From Verrucomicrobiota bacterium (GTDB lineage: Bacteria > Verrucomicrobiota > Verrucomicrobiia > Opitutales > Opitutaceae), in assembly GCA_026398135.1 (NCBI GenBank), contig JAPLTN010000013.1, positions 1-38,322 of the forward strand: a stretch of DNA of 38,322 bases, read 5' to 3'. The notes beneath the pieces are model-generated. The model was not told where the DNA came from. It saw only the letters and a program-made list of their open reading frames with translations, and did not search any database. Each line of letters starts with the position of its first letter. Position 1 is the stretch's first letter. This document shows, one piece after another, positions 24,672 through 33,397 of this stretch. A program made the translations under genes and the position numbers.

Positions 24672-25754
24672 ATGCCCGACGCTCGCGTAACCCTCAAACA
24701 AGTCGCCGCCCGTGCCGGCGTTCACGTCTCCACCGCCTGGCGCGCCTTGAAAAACGACACCTACGTGGAGGCTTCCAAACGCGCCCGCATTCGCGCCCTC
24801 GCCGAGGAGCTTGGCTACACGCCCGACCCCATGCTCACCGCCCTGAGCAACTACCGCCGCAAACAGGCCCCGGTCGCCTTCCAATCCACGCTGGCCTGGA
24901 TCAATAACTTCCCCATGCGCGAACAAGGGCGCACCTTGGTAAACATCGCCGGCTGCCACGAAGGTGCGCTGCGCTACGCGACCCAGATGGGGTTTAAACT
25001 GGAAGAGTTCTGGCTGGCCGAGCCCGGCATGTCCGGCAAACGCGCCCGCGAGGTACTGCTCGCCCGCGGCATTCGCGGTTTGGTTTTCGCGCCCCAACCG
25101 CTCTCCGGCACTGAACTGAACATCGACATCGAAGCCTTCGCCAGCGTAGCCATTGGCTTCTCTCTATCGGCCCCGCGTCTGCACGCAGTAGCCAACCACC
25201 AACACAACGCCACCCTGCGCGCCCTGCGCGAACTGGCCAAGCTCGGCCACACTCGCATCGGCATGGTGGCGGCCAACGATACCCTGCGCCGCGCCAACCA
25301 CAGCTTCGAGTCGCCCTACCATTTTTTCCAAGCCGTGCAGGACGAGGCGCAACGCGTGCCGCTCTTCGCCATCCCCGGCCGGGACGAACCGGGCAACATC
25401 GCCCGCGCACGCGACGATTTTCTCGCGTGGTTCAAACGTCACCGCCCCACCGCCCTGGTCAGCCACGTGGGCGAGGTGCGCGGCTGGCTGGAGGCCGCGG
25501 GTCACTCCGCCCCCGCCGACGTTTCCCTCGCCACGTTGTCGCGCGTTTTTGACCCAACCTGGTCAGGCATCGACCAGCAGGAATCCGAGATTGGACGCCG
25601 CGCCCTGGAGCTGCTCGTGAGTCTGTTCCAGAGCGGCGAACGCGGCGCGCCCGCCACCCCTCTGCGGCTGCTGGTGGAAGGCCGCTGGATCGAGGGCGAC
25701 ACGACGCGTCGCATCGGGCCGCCCGCCAAGGCGCTGCTGGAGCGGCTTAGTTGA
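24672..25754 (+). CDS. LacI-family transcriptional regulator
   Basis: 360 residues. N-terminal helix-turn-helix VTLKQVAARAGVHVSTAWRALKND (about 6-29) with a hinge region GYTPDPMLTALSNYR in place of the usual ARSLR; the Leu that intercalates into the operator centre may be the one in TALSNYR. A periplasmic-binding-protein-type effector domain follows (for example ELAKLGHTRIGMVAAND and the C-terminal GIDQQESEIGRRALELL). Divergent from uxaC with an exact LacI-type operator between the starts, so it probably controls uronate use; the effector is unknown. The PfaD-like gene converges on it, overlapping by 8 bases. Confidence 0.92.
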   Translation: MPDARVTLKQVAARAGVHVSTAWRALKNDTYVEASKRARIRALAEELGYTPDPMLTALSNYRRKQAPVAFQSTLAWINNFPMREQGRTLVNIAGCHEGALRYATQMGFKLEEFWLAEPGMSGKRAREVLLARGIRGLVFAPQPLSGTELNIDIEAFASVAIGFSLSAPRLHAVANHQHNATLRALRELAKLGHTRIGMVAANDTLRRANHSFESPYHFFQAVQDEAQRVPLFAIPGRDEPGNIARARDDFLAWFKRHRPTALVSHVGEVRGWLEAAGHSAPADVSLATLSRVFDPTWSGIDQQESEIGRRALELLVSLFQSGERGAPATPLRLLVEGRWIEGDTTRRIGPPAKALLERLS

Positions 25755-27177
25755 GCGGGGCGGCGGTGCCGAGGATCGCCGCGATCACTCGTTCGGCGCT
25801 GTAAGTGGTCTCGCCCGGACGCAGGAAACGCGCTACCTCCGCCGCATCGCGGCCCGCCGTGATCAAGGGTTCCTCGGGTCCGTCGGCGCGAACTTGTCCC
25901 AGGCCCACGCTGGCCAGCAGACCGTTGCAAAGACACATGCGCCCGCAGGCTTCTTCGGCCACGCCGCCCTTGTTCACGTAGGCCTCGATCGGTTCGCCAG
26001 GACAACGATAAGAAACCCCGCCGTCCTCGCGTCGAATGCTTTCCCGCAGATAACCGAGGTCGCACACCCGGGGCCGCGCCTCCAGCAACGCGCGGTCGGA
26101 GAGACTGCCCGCCAGACTGAGCACCTTGAATGGGAAACCCGTCGGCGAGGCCTTGGGGTCGGTAAACACGCTGACCTTTCCCTCGCGGCTCATCGCGCAG
26201 ACTTGGGCCTTGATCTCGGGGGCGAGGCCGGATTCCGCGCAAAAGGCAAACGCGGTGCCAATCTGCACGCCCGCCGCGCCCAGCCCGCGCGCCTCCGCCA
26301 GGCGATCCGGGGTGGCCCGCGCCCCGGCCAGCCAGAAAGGCAGGCCGAGGGCGCGAAACTTTTCCAACTCCGGCTCGTCGCGCGGACCATAGACGGGCTG
26401 GCCATCCGGCCCCGGCACGCGCGAACCGCGTGGCGGCGCGTTGTGCCCGCCCGCCGCTTCGCCTTCGATGACAAAGCCATCCACCCGCCCCGACGCCTTG
26501 CGCGCCAAGGTGGTCGCCAGCGCGGCCGAGCTCACGATGGCCAAAAACGCCGGACGCCGCAGGCTCTTGGGTGGCTCGGCCAGATAGTCGGCGGGCTCGA
26601 AAACCATGCGCACCGGCTGCTCCGCCGTCGCTCCCGTGGCATCAATGGCCAGATCCGCCCCGCCGCCCGCCGCATAGCGGTCCAGAATGCCGGGAATCGC
26701 CCGGGGCACGCCCGCGCCAACCAAAACCACATCCACTCCAGCCAGCATCGCGCCGTAAAGCGAAGGCAGGGTGGCGAACTGGATTTTCTCCAACAAATTG
26801 ATCCCGACCACGCCGGAGTGCCCTTCCTTGGCGAGATAGATTTCGACGAAGTTCGCCACCATCGTGAGTTCCATCCACAGCCGGGAAGGCTGAACCGCAG
26901 GCATAGGAATCGCCTTGAAGGCGGCCCCGGCGGGCTTTCCGCCCTCGATAAAGTAGCCGGCCAAAACCCGGGCCGCCAACGCGGCGTCGGGAAACGCGGC
27001 CAAGGCTCGCCGGACCTCGCCGCCCGCGTCACCCAGTTGTAACCGGCGCGTCATCACGACGGGCAGCAAAGTGCCGGAGACGACCCCGAGTTGCCCGAGA
27101 CTGGAAACGGTGTGCGCGAGCCGCCAGTCGGACACGGCGACGCCCATGCCGCCTTGGATGATTGTGGGTAGATTCAT
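25747..27177 (-). CDS. nitronate monooxygenase / PfaD-like FMN flavoprotein
   Basis: 476 residues, FMN-dependent TIM barrel. N-terminal IIQGGMGVAVSDWRLAHTVS, FVIEGEAAGGHNAPPRG (FMN phosphate region), PFWLAGARATPDRLAEARGLGAAGVQIGTAFAF, and a C-terminal Cys-bearing segment EEACGRMCLCNGLLASVGL that belongs to the longer, roughly 470-residue subgroup. Nitronate monooxygenases oxidise alkyl nitronates; PfaD relatives act as enoyl reductases in polyunsaturated fatty acid synthesis. No pfa genes are nearby, so the substrate is open. Convergent with the LacI-type gene (8-base overlap). Single gene with a start at 27177. Confidence 0.8.
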   Translation of the reverse strand: MNLPTIIQGGMGVAVSDWRLAHTVSSLGQLGVVSGTLLPVVMTRRLQLGDAGGEVRRALAAFPDAALAARVLAGYFIEGGKPAGAAFKAIPMPAVQPSRLWMELTMVANFVEIYLAKEGHSGVVGINLLEKIQFATLPSLYGAMLAGVDVVLVGAGVPRAIPGILDRYAAGGGADLAIDATGATAEQPVRMVFEPADYLAEPPKSLRRPAFLAIVSSAALATTLARKASGRVDGFVIEGEAAGGHNAPPRGSRVPGPDGQPVYGPRDEPELEKFRALGLPFWLAGARATPDRLAEARGLGAAGVQIGTAFAFCAESGLAPEIKAQVCAMSREGKVSVFTDPKASPTGFPFKVLSLAGSLSDRALLEARPRVCDLGYLRESIRREDGGVSYRCPGEPIEAYVNKGGVAEEACGRMCLCNGLLASVGLGQVRADGPEEPLITAGRDAAEVARFLRPGETTYSAERVIAAILGTAAPLN

Positions 27178-27353
27178 GGGTAAATGAGTGTGTGCTTAAA
27201 CTGCGGAGACGACCGGTGCCGATCTGACAGTGGTTCAGCAAAAAGCCGCAGGCGGCGCGACGGAAGCGGCAATGGCCCGCCAACGTCATTGATTCAACGT
27301 CTCACTAATAGCCTCACGCGCAGCTACTAATTAGGGAATGCGCCGCAAAACAC

Positions 27354-27382
27354 AAAAAAGGCGCACCCACTCGGGGTGCGCC
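27354..27382 (-). terminator. terminator of the argB-D-F-G run
   Basis: GGCGCACCC and GGGTGCGCC form a perfect 9-bp stem with a 5-base loop, followed on the minus strand by a run of T. It lies about 55 bases after the argG stop. Confidence 0.85.
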
Positions 27383-27436
27383 TGCTAAAATCGCAGACAG
27401 AGTATGCGCAGCCGCGCCCGGCACTCGGCCCCAGGC

Positions 27437-28663
27437 TCAGACCTTCGGTCCGCCCTGGGCGAGCTTGCGGGCGCGCAGGCGCAGTCCGTTCAAGCGGATG
27501 AAACCCGTGGCGTCGCTCTGGTTATACCAGCTCTTCACGCCTTCCATGGAAGCGATCTTGTCGTCGTAGAGGGAGAACTGGGATTTGCGGCCGCAGGTGA
27601 TGATGTTGCCCTTGTAGAGCTTCAGGCGCACCGTGCCGGTCACGAATTTCTGGCTCTCGTCCACCATGGCCTGGAGCATCTCGCGCTCGGGGGCGAACCA
27701 GAAGCCGTTGTAAACCAGCTCGGCGTATTTCGGGATAAAGCCGTCGCGCAGGTGCAGCACCTCGCGGTCGAGGGTGAGCGACTCCACCTGGCGGTGGGCC
27801 TGCATGAGAATGGTGCCGCCGGGGGTTTCATAAACGCCGCGGCTCTTCATACCAACGAAGCGGTTTTCCACCAGATCGACGCGACCGATGCCGTGTTTGC
27901 CACCGAGTTTATTCAGCGCCTTCATCACGCCGCCGGGAGTGAGCTGCTTGCCGTTCACCGCCACGCAATCGCCCTTCACGAAGTCGAGTTCCACGTATTC
28001 GGGCTTGTCCGGCGCGTCCTCGGGGGCGACGGAGAGCTTGAACATGGCCTTGTTTTCCTTGGTCGTCGGGTCGAACCAAGGATCTTCCAAGATGCCGGCT
28101 TCGTAGGAAATATGGAGAAGGTTGCGATCCATCGAGTAGGGCTTCTTGAGCGAGGCCTCGACCGGGATTTTGTGCTTGGCGCAGTAGGCGATCATCTCGG
28201 CGCGGCCGGGGAAGAGCTCGCGGTAGGCTTCCATTTTCCACGGGGCGATGATCTGGAGATCGGGAGCGAGCGCCATGTAGGTGAGCTCGAAACGGCATTG
28301 GTCGTTGCCTTTTCCGGTGGCGCCGTGGGCGACGGTGTCGGCTTTTTCCTTCTTGGCGATGTCCACCTGGGCCTTGGCGATGAGCGGACGGGCGATGGAG
28401 GTGCCGAGGTAATACTGGCCTTCGTAGATCGCGTTGGCGCGAATCATCGGGAAGATGTAGTCCTTGGCGAATTCCTCGACCAGATCGAGGGTGTAGTGCT
28501 TGGAGGCACCGGTGGCCTTGGCCTTCTTGTCGAGACCCTTGAGTTCTTCTTCTTGGCCGACGTCAGCCGCGAAGGTCACGATCTCGGCGTCATAAGTCTC
28601 CTTGAGCCATTTAACGATGACGGAGGTGTCGAGACCACCGGAGTAAGCGAGGACGATTTTCAT
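27437..28663 (-). CDS. argG: argininosuccinate synthase
   Basis: 408 residues from the ATG at 28663 ([14 protein letters not shown]), the standard N-terminus; the open frame upstream is the argF tail in another frame. ATP-pyrophosphatase enzyme that joins citrulline and aspartate. PP-loop SGGLDTS (8-14); [27 protein letters not shown] and the C-terminal [12 protein letters not shown] are family motifs. Last gene of argB-argD-argF-argG, 22 bases after argF, followed by a strong terminator. argH is not in the window. Confidence 0.96.
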   Translation of the reverse strand: MKIVLAYSGGLDTSVIVKWLKETYDAEIVTFAADVGQEEELKGLDKKAKATGASKHYTLDLVEEFAKDYIFPMIRANAIYEGQYYLGTSIARPLIAKAQVDIAKKEKADTVAHGATGKGNDQCRFELTYMALAPDLQIIAPWKMEAYRELFPGRAEMIAYCAKHKIPVEASLKKPYSMDRNLLHISYEAGILEDPWFDPTTKENKAMFKLSVAPEDAPDKPEYVELDFVKGDCVAVNGKQLTPGGVMKALNKLGGKHGIGRVDLVENRFVGMKSRGVYETPGGTILMQAHRQVESLTLDREVLHLRDGFIPKYAELVYNGFWFAPEREMLQAMVDESQKFVTGTVRLKLYKGNIITCGRKSQFSLYDDKIASMEGVKSWYNQSDATGFIRLNGLRLRARKLAQGGPKV

Positions 28664-28685
28664 AGAGGGAAAGAGGTTTGGAGAG

Positions 28686-29636
28686 TTACAAGCGGACTTT
28701 GGCGGAAGCGAGCTTGGCCATGATGGCTTTTTGCACGTGCAGGCGATTTTCCGCCTGGTCAAAAATGATCGAGCGCGGGTTATCGAGCACGCCCTGCTGC
28801 ACTTCTTCGCCCGCGTGAGCCGGCAGACAGTGCATGAAAAGCGCGTCGGGCTTGGCGGCGGCAAACAGCTCCGGCGTCACGCTGTAAGGGTGCATGAGCG
28901 CGATGCGCTGCTTGGTCTCCTCTTCTTTGCCCATGCTTACCCAGACGTCGGTGTAAACCACGTCGGCATCCTTCACCGCTTCGTAAGGATCGGTCGTGAA
29001 CGAGTATCCGCCCGCGAAACCCTCCTGGGCCAAAAAGGTGTTAAACTCAGCCGTCGGCGCGAAGCCCGCCGGGCCCGCGAGGCTGATTTTCATGCCGAAT
29101 AGATTGGCCCCGAGCACCCAGGAGTTGGCCATGTTGCACGCGGTATCGCCGAGGAACGCGATTTTGCGGCCCTTGAGCGAAGCGAACAAGTCGCCGCCCG
29201 GCGCGGCCCAACGCTCGGCCATGGTGAAGGCGTCGGTATAGATCTGGCAGGGGTGCAGGAAGTCGGTGAGCGCGTTAATAACCGGAATCGACCCGGCGGC
29301 GGCGAGCCGCTCGACCTCGGAGTGATCGTAGGTGCGCACGATCAAACCATGCACGAAACGCGAGAGCACCCTGGCGGTGTCCTCGATCGACTCGCCCCGC
29401 CCCAGCTGGATGTCGTTCTTGTTAAGAAACAAGGGGTTGCCGCCGAGTTCGTGGATACCCACCTCGAAGGACACGCGGGTGCGGGTGGATGATTTGGAGA
29501 AAATCATCGCCCACGTCTGCTGCTCGAGCACCGGGGTGACGAGGTGTCCGCGCTGGGTCTTGAGCTCGCGGGCCAGGGTAAAAACTTCCGCTGCCTGGGC
29601 GGGCGTGAAGTCGGTCTCTTTCAGGAAGTGCTTCAT
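28686..29636 (-). CDS. argF: ornithine carbamoyltransferase
   Basis: 316 residues from the ATG at 29636 ([10 protein letters not shown]). Makes citrulline from ornithine and carbamoyl phosphate. [14 protein letters not shown] is the carbamoyl-phosphate loop (S50-R54). [21 protein letters not shown] and [12 protein letters not shown] (the catalytic HCLP) are all intact. There are 115 bases between it and argD upstream, longer than other gaps in the cluster, with a 12-bp palindrome at 29714-29725, so argF may have its own promoter or control site. Confidence 0.96.
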   Translation of the reverse strand: MKHFLKETDFTPAQAAEVFTLARELKTQRGHLVTPVLEQQTWAMIFSKSSTRTRVSFEVGIHELGGNPLFLNKNDIQLGRGESIEDTARVLSRFVHGLIVRTYDHSEVERLAAAGSIPVINALTDFLHPCQIYTDAFTMAERWAAPGGDLFASLKGRKIAFLGDTACNMANSWVLGANLFGMKISLAGPAGFAPTAEFNTFLAQEGFAGGYSFTTDPYEAVKDADVVYTDVWVSMGKEEETKQRIALMHPYSVTPELFAAAKPDALFMHCLPAHAGEEVQQGVLDNPRSIIFDQAENRLHVQKAIMAKLASAKVRL

Positions 29637-29713
29637 GTCTTTCGAGTGAAGCAAATCTGCATAAACCGCGCCGACGCACCCCGGCGAGGGTAAACTAAGC
29701 ATTGGCGCGAAAA

Positions 29714-29725
29714 CGTCACGTGACG
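29714..29725. promoter_or_regulatory. 12-bp perfect palindrome upstream of argF
   Basis: CGTCACGTGACG lies between argD and argF, 77 bases before the argF start. A perfect 12-bp palindrome in a non-coding gap is a candidate dimer-binding site. It does not match the E. coli ArgR box, and the binding protein is unknown. Confidence 0.4.
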
Positions 29726-29751
29726 ACCTACTAGCCGCCCCCTTGGTTCGC

Positions 29752-30972
29752 TTATGCCGCGCGGGCGGCAAATACCTGGCGCAGGATCGCCACCGACTCG
29801 GCCAACTCCGCCTCAGTCGCGACCAAGGGCGGCAGCAAACGAATGACGTTGCCCCCCGCCAGCGGGCAAAGCAGCCCGGCCTCGCGCAGCGCGGCCACAT
29901 AGGGCGCGGGATCGCTGGTTAGCTGCAAGCCAATCATAAAACCCAGTCCACGCACTCCCGTGCATTGAGCGGGAAACTCCGTCGCCAAGGCCGCCAGCGC
30001 CGCGTGCCACGGGCCGCTCACCCGGCTGATGTGAGCGCACAGCCCTTCGTCGGCGATGATGTCCAGCGTGGCCAGCGCAGCGGCGCAGGCCAGCGGCGTG
30101 CCGCCAAACGTCGTGCCGTGCATGCCGGGCTGGAAAAGATCCGCCGCGCCTTCGCCGATCCAAATCGCGCCAATGGGAAACCCGCCGCCGAGCCCCTTGG
30201 CCATGCCGATGGCATCGGGCCACACCCCGGCGTGATCGAAGGCAAAAAACTTTCCGGTGCGGCCGATGCCACACTGCACTTCATCGAGCATGAGCAACAG
30301 GTTGTGCCGGTTGCACAGAGCGCGCAGGCCGAGCAAAAACTCGGGCGTGGCGGGATTCACCCCGCCCTCGCCCTGAATCGACTCGACGAAAATCGCCGCC
30401 GTCTGCTCGTCGATCAAAGCCTCGAACGAGGCCAGATTGTTCAACTCGCCAAACTCAAAACCCGGCACCAGCGGACGAAATCCTTTTTGGATTTTCTCCT
30501 GCGGCGTCGCGCTCATGCCGCCAAAAGTGCGGCCGTGGAAGGCCGCCTTCGCGCAGATGACTTTGTAGCATTTGCCCTCCTCGCCGGTTTTGCGGATGCC
30601 GTGCAAGCGGGCGAGTTTGAGCAGGCCTTCGTTGGCCTCCGCGCCGGAATTGCAGAAAAACACCCGACCGGGGCCGGCGTGCGCGACCAAACGCTTGGCC
30701 AGTTCTCCCTGGAGAGGATTGCGATACAGGTTGCTCACGTGCACCAGCGTGGCGGCCTGCGTGGCCACCGCCTTGACCCAGCGCGGGTGGCAATGTCCGA
30801 CCGCGTTTACCGCGATGCCCGAAGCGAAATCCAGGTAACGTTTGCCCGCGTCGTCCCACACCCGGCAACCCTCGCCACGCGCGAGCGTGATGGCCGGGCG
30901 GCCATAGTTGCGCAACACGTAGGTGTCGTAAGCGGCTTCGGCGGCGGTCTGGACGATCTGGGACTGGCTCAT
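29752..30972 (-). CDS. argD: acetylornithine aminotransferase
   Basis: 406-residue class-III PLP enzyme converting N-acetylglutamate semialdehyde to N-acetylornithine. YLDFASGIAVNAVGHCHPRW, FFCNSGAEANEGLLKLAR, AFHGRTFGGMSAT, D230 in LLMLDEVQCGIGRTG and the PLP lysine K259 in DAIGMAKGLGGGFPIGA are conserved. It may also serve lysine synthesis as succinyl-DAP aminotransferase. Follows argB by 29 bases and precedes argF by 115. Confidence 0.95.
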   Translation of the reverse strand: MSQSQIVQTAAEAAYDTYVLRNYGRPAITLARGEGCRVWDDAGKRYLDFASGIAVNAVGHCHPRWVKAVATQAATLVHVSNLYRNPLQGELAKRLVAHAGPGRVFFCNSGAEANEGLLKLARLHGIRKTGEEGKCYKVICAKAAFHGRTFGGMSATPQEKIQKGFRPLVPGFEFGELNNLASFEALIDEQTAAIFVESIQGEGGVNPATPEFLLGLRALCNRHNLLLMLDEVQCGIGRTGKFFAFDHAGVWPDAIGMAKGLGGGFPIGAIWIGEGAADLFQPGMHGTTFGGTPLACAAALATLDIIADEGLCAHISRVSGPWHAALAALATEFPAQCTGVRGLGFMIGLQLTSDPAPYVAALREAGLLCPLAGGNVIRLLPPLVATEAELAESVAILRQVFAARAA

Positions 30973-31001
30973 CGCGAAAAAGAGAGAAACAAAGACGAAG
31001 T

Positions 31002-31886
31002 TTAATCCTGCACAATTTCGGTACCGATACCCTTGTCGGTGAAAATTTCCAACAAGAGCGAATGCGGCAGACGACCGTCGATGAAGTGCACCCGTTGCAC
31101 GCCTTCTTGCAGCGCGCGCACCGCGCTCATGACTTTCGGGCGCATGCCTTTGTCGATCACACCGCGACGCTTGAGTTCGTCCACTTGGGAAACCTTGAGG
31201 GTGGAAATCAACGAATCGACGTCGGGCGGGTTGGCCAGCAATCCGGGCACATCACTCATGTAAACGAGACGGCGGGCGCGCAACGAAGAGGCGACGCGGC
31301 CGGCCACGAGGTCGGCATTCACGTTGTAAGGCTTGCCGTCGCGGCCCTCGGCCACGGGCGAAATCACCGGCACGTAGCCCTCGGCGATTTCCTTTTTGAT
31401 AAGCTTCACCTTCACCTCGACGACCTCGCCGACATAGCCGAGATCGACCGGCTGGTCGTTGTCATCCACCGTGAGTTTCTCGCAGACCAAGACCGTATCG
31501 CCAGCCAGACCCTTGGGCTTGGCGCGGGCGAGCGCCACGGCATCGCACACGTCCTTGTTCACGATCTCGTCGAGTGTCTTTTTTACGATCGCGACCGTCG
31601 CCTCGTCGGTGATGCGCATGCCGTTGGGGGCGAACTGCGACTTCAACCCGGATTGCTCCATGGCCTTGGTGATGGCCTTGCCGCCGCCGTGCACGACCAC
31701 GACATTGATCCCGCAGGCGGCGAGGAACGCGATGTCGTAGGCGACGCGGTTGCGCACCGAGGGATCGGGATCGTCCATGAAGCTGCCGCCGTATTTCACG
31801 ACAAAAGTAGAGCCGCGAAAGTCTTGAATGTAAGGGAGTGCCTCGAGGAGGACCTTGGCCTTGGTGGTGATTTCGGAAACGTTCAT
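31002..31886 (-). CDS. argB: acetylglutamate kinase
   Basis: 294 residues from the ATG at 31886 ([11 protein letters not shown]). The frame is open to 31940, but that extension is not conserved-looking. Phosphorylates N-acetylglutamate. [12 protein letters not shown] and [11 protein letters not shown] are the nucleotide- and substrate-binding Gly motifs; [12 protein letters not shown] and [27 protein letters not shown] follow. The N-terminal helix [18 protein letters not shown] is typical of hexameric, arginine-inhibited NAGK, so feedback control by arginine is likely. First gene of argB-D-F-G, divergent from argJ with 138 bases between starts. Confidence 0.95.
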   Translation of the reverse strand: MNVSEITTKAKVLLEALPYIQDFRGSTFVVKYGGSFMDDPDPSVRNRVAYDIAFLAACGINVVVVHGGGKAITKAMEQSGLKSQFAPNGMRITDEATVAIVKKTLDEIVNKDVCDAVALARAKPKGLAGDTVLVCEKLTVDDNDQPVDLGYVGEVVEVKVKLIKKEIAEGYVPVISPVAEGRDGKPYNVNADLVAGRVASSLRARRLVYMSDVPGLLANPPDVDSLISTLKVSQVDELKRRGVIDKGMRPKVMSAVRALQEGVQRVHFIDGRLPHSLLLEIFTDKGIGTEIVQD

Positions 31887-32024
31887 CAATAGGGTGCCGG
31901 AGGAGTCGGGTAAATCACCCTGCGCGAGCTTTTCCATCACAATCTAAGTTACGAATGTGTCGAACCGCGTCGTAGGCGCGAAAATCCCCTTCACTTTCCG
32001 CCGCGCGGCCCCACATCTCGGCGC

Positions 32025-33341
32025 GTGTCCAGCACCCAAAACACGTTCTCCACCCGCGACGCTCACCGCGCCTGGCTAACCGCCCAGGCCGCCCTCCCGC
32101 AGGGATTCCGCGTCGGCACCACGCGCTTCGAATTTCTGCCCAAGGAGGCGCCCAAACCGTCCAGGATGACGCTCACGCTCATCGCGCTCGATAAACCGAC
32201 CCCGGATTTCGCCGCCGTATTCACCAAAAACGCCTTCCCCGGCGCGCCGGTAATCGTGGGCCGCGCCCGCCTGGCCGAACCCGCGCTAGGGGCCATTCTC
32301 ATCAACAACAAAATCTCCAACGTGTGCGCCCCCGGCGGCGTCGCCGCAAGCGAGTCCCTGTGCGCCGCCGCCGGTTCGCTCCTCGGGCTCGCGCCCACCC
32401 AAGTGCTCCCCTGCTCCACCGGAGTGATCGGCTGGAGCCTGCCGGTTGAAGCCATGGTGCCCGCCCTGCCCGCCGTGAAAGCCGCCCTGGCCGCCGGTAG
32501 CATCCTGCCCGCCGCCGAGGGCATCGTCACGACCGATCTGTATCCGAAAATCCGTGCCGCTTCTCTCGGGGGCGGGCGCATCGTCGGCATCGCCAAAGGC
32601 GCGGGCATGATCGAGCCCAACCTCGCCACCATGCTGGTCTATGTGCTGACCGACCTCGCCGTGCCTCGCGCCGAGCTGCGCGGCATGCTGTCGCGCGTTT
32701 CGGGCGAGACCTTTAACCGTATCTCGGTGGACAGCGATACCAGCACCTCGGACACCGTGGTGCTCGTCTCCTCGGGTCGCGTTCCCTGCCCCGATCTGGC
32801 CGCCTTCGAAGCCGCGCTGCGCGGCGTGTGCGCCGACCTCGCCGAAGACGTGGTGCGCAACGGCGAAGGCATCCGCCACGTGCTGCGCGTGCGCGTATCC
32901 GCCGCGCCCGACGCCGCCATCGCCTGCGCGCTGGGCAAGGCCATCGTCAACGCCCCGCTCTTCAAATGCGCCATGGCCGGCAACGATCCGAACGTCGGCC
33001 GTCTCGTCCAGGCGATCGGCAAATACGTCGGCGCAACCGGCCTCGACCTCGATTTGACCAAGCTGCGCGCCCGCATCGGCGGACAGGAGATTTTCGCCGA
33101 AGGCGCGTTTCGCCTGAACTACGAAAAAGAAACCGCGCTGGTCGCCCATTTGAAGGCGGCGGAACTCTACACCAGCAAGCCGGCGGCGGACGGCACATTC
33201 GCGCCTCCGGTCGATTTCCCGCCCCACGAACGCTGCGTGGAAATCGAGGTCGAGTTGGGCACCGGCACGGCCGAGGCGACGGTATTTGGCGGCGATCTCA
33301 CCCACGAATACGTGAGCGAGAACGCCGACTACCGCAGCTAA
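32025..33341 (+). CDS. argJ: glutamate N-acetyltransferase (ArgJ)
   Basis: 438 residues from a GTG start at 32025. ArgJ moves the acetyl group from acetylornithine to glutamate, recycling it (and may also use acetyl-CoA). VLPCSTGVIGWSLP holds the oxyanion-site Thr-Gly; KGAGMIEPNLATMLVY contains the self-cleavage site before T202, which becomes the nucleophile of the beta chain. The C-terminus is typical (DLTHEYVSENADYRS). ArgJ makes ArgA and ArgE unnecessary. Divergent from argB. The usual NSGNAN loop reads INNKISN here. Confidence 0.94.
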   Translation: MSSTQNTFSTRDAHRAWLTAQAALPQGFRVGTTRFEFLPKEAPKPSRMTLTLIALDKPTPDFAAVFTKNAFPGAPVIVGRARLAEPALGAILINNKISNVCAPGGVAASESLCAAAGSLLGLAPTQVLPCSTGVIGWSLPVEAMVPALPAVKAALAAGSILPAAEGIVTTDLYPKIRAASLGGGRIVGIAKGAGMIEPNLATMLVYVLTDLAVPRAELRGMLSRVSGETFNRISVDSDTSTSDTVVLVSSGRVPCPDLAAFEAALRGVCADLAEDVVRNGEGIRHVLRVRVSAAPDAAIACALGKAIVNAPLFKCAMAGNDPNVGRLVQAIGKYVGATGLDLDLTKLRARIGGQEIFAEGAFRLNYEKETALVAHLKAAELYTSKPAADGTFAPPVDFPPHERCVEIEVELGTGTAEATVFGGDLTHEYVSENADYRS

Positions 33342-33357
33342 TCGCCGCTAACCACGA

Positions 33358-33390
33358 GTCGCCGCGCTGTAAATGCGACGGCGACTACAG
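33358..33390. repeat. nested inverted repeats between argJ and phoH
   Basis: GTCGCCG (33358-33364) pairs with CGGCGAC (33379-33385). An alternative is GCTGTA with TACAGC (starting 33366 and ending 33391). They lie between convergent argJ and phoH and could stop transcription from either side, although no U-tract is seen. A second TACAGC copy follows. Confidence 0.45.
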
Positions 33391-33397
33391 CACGGGG

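Noticed and set aside
27178-27436. Possible small RNA or tRNA in the gap upstream of the PfaD-like gene
   Set aside because: No cloverleaf or known RNA motif was found; the only clear structure is the argG terminator, and an imperfect ACTAAT direct repeat is too weak to call.
31887-31940. Longer argB start at 31940
   Set aside because: The extra 18 residues are not typical; the ATG at 31886 begins the conserved N-terminal helix.
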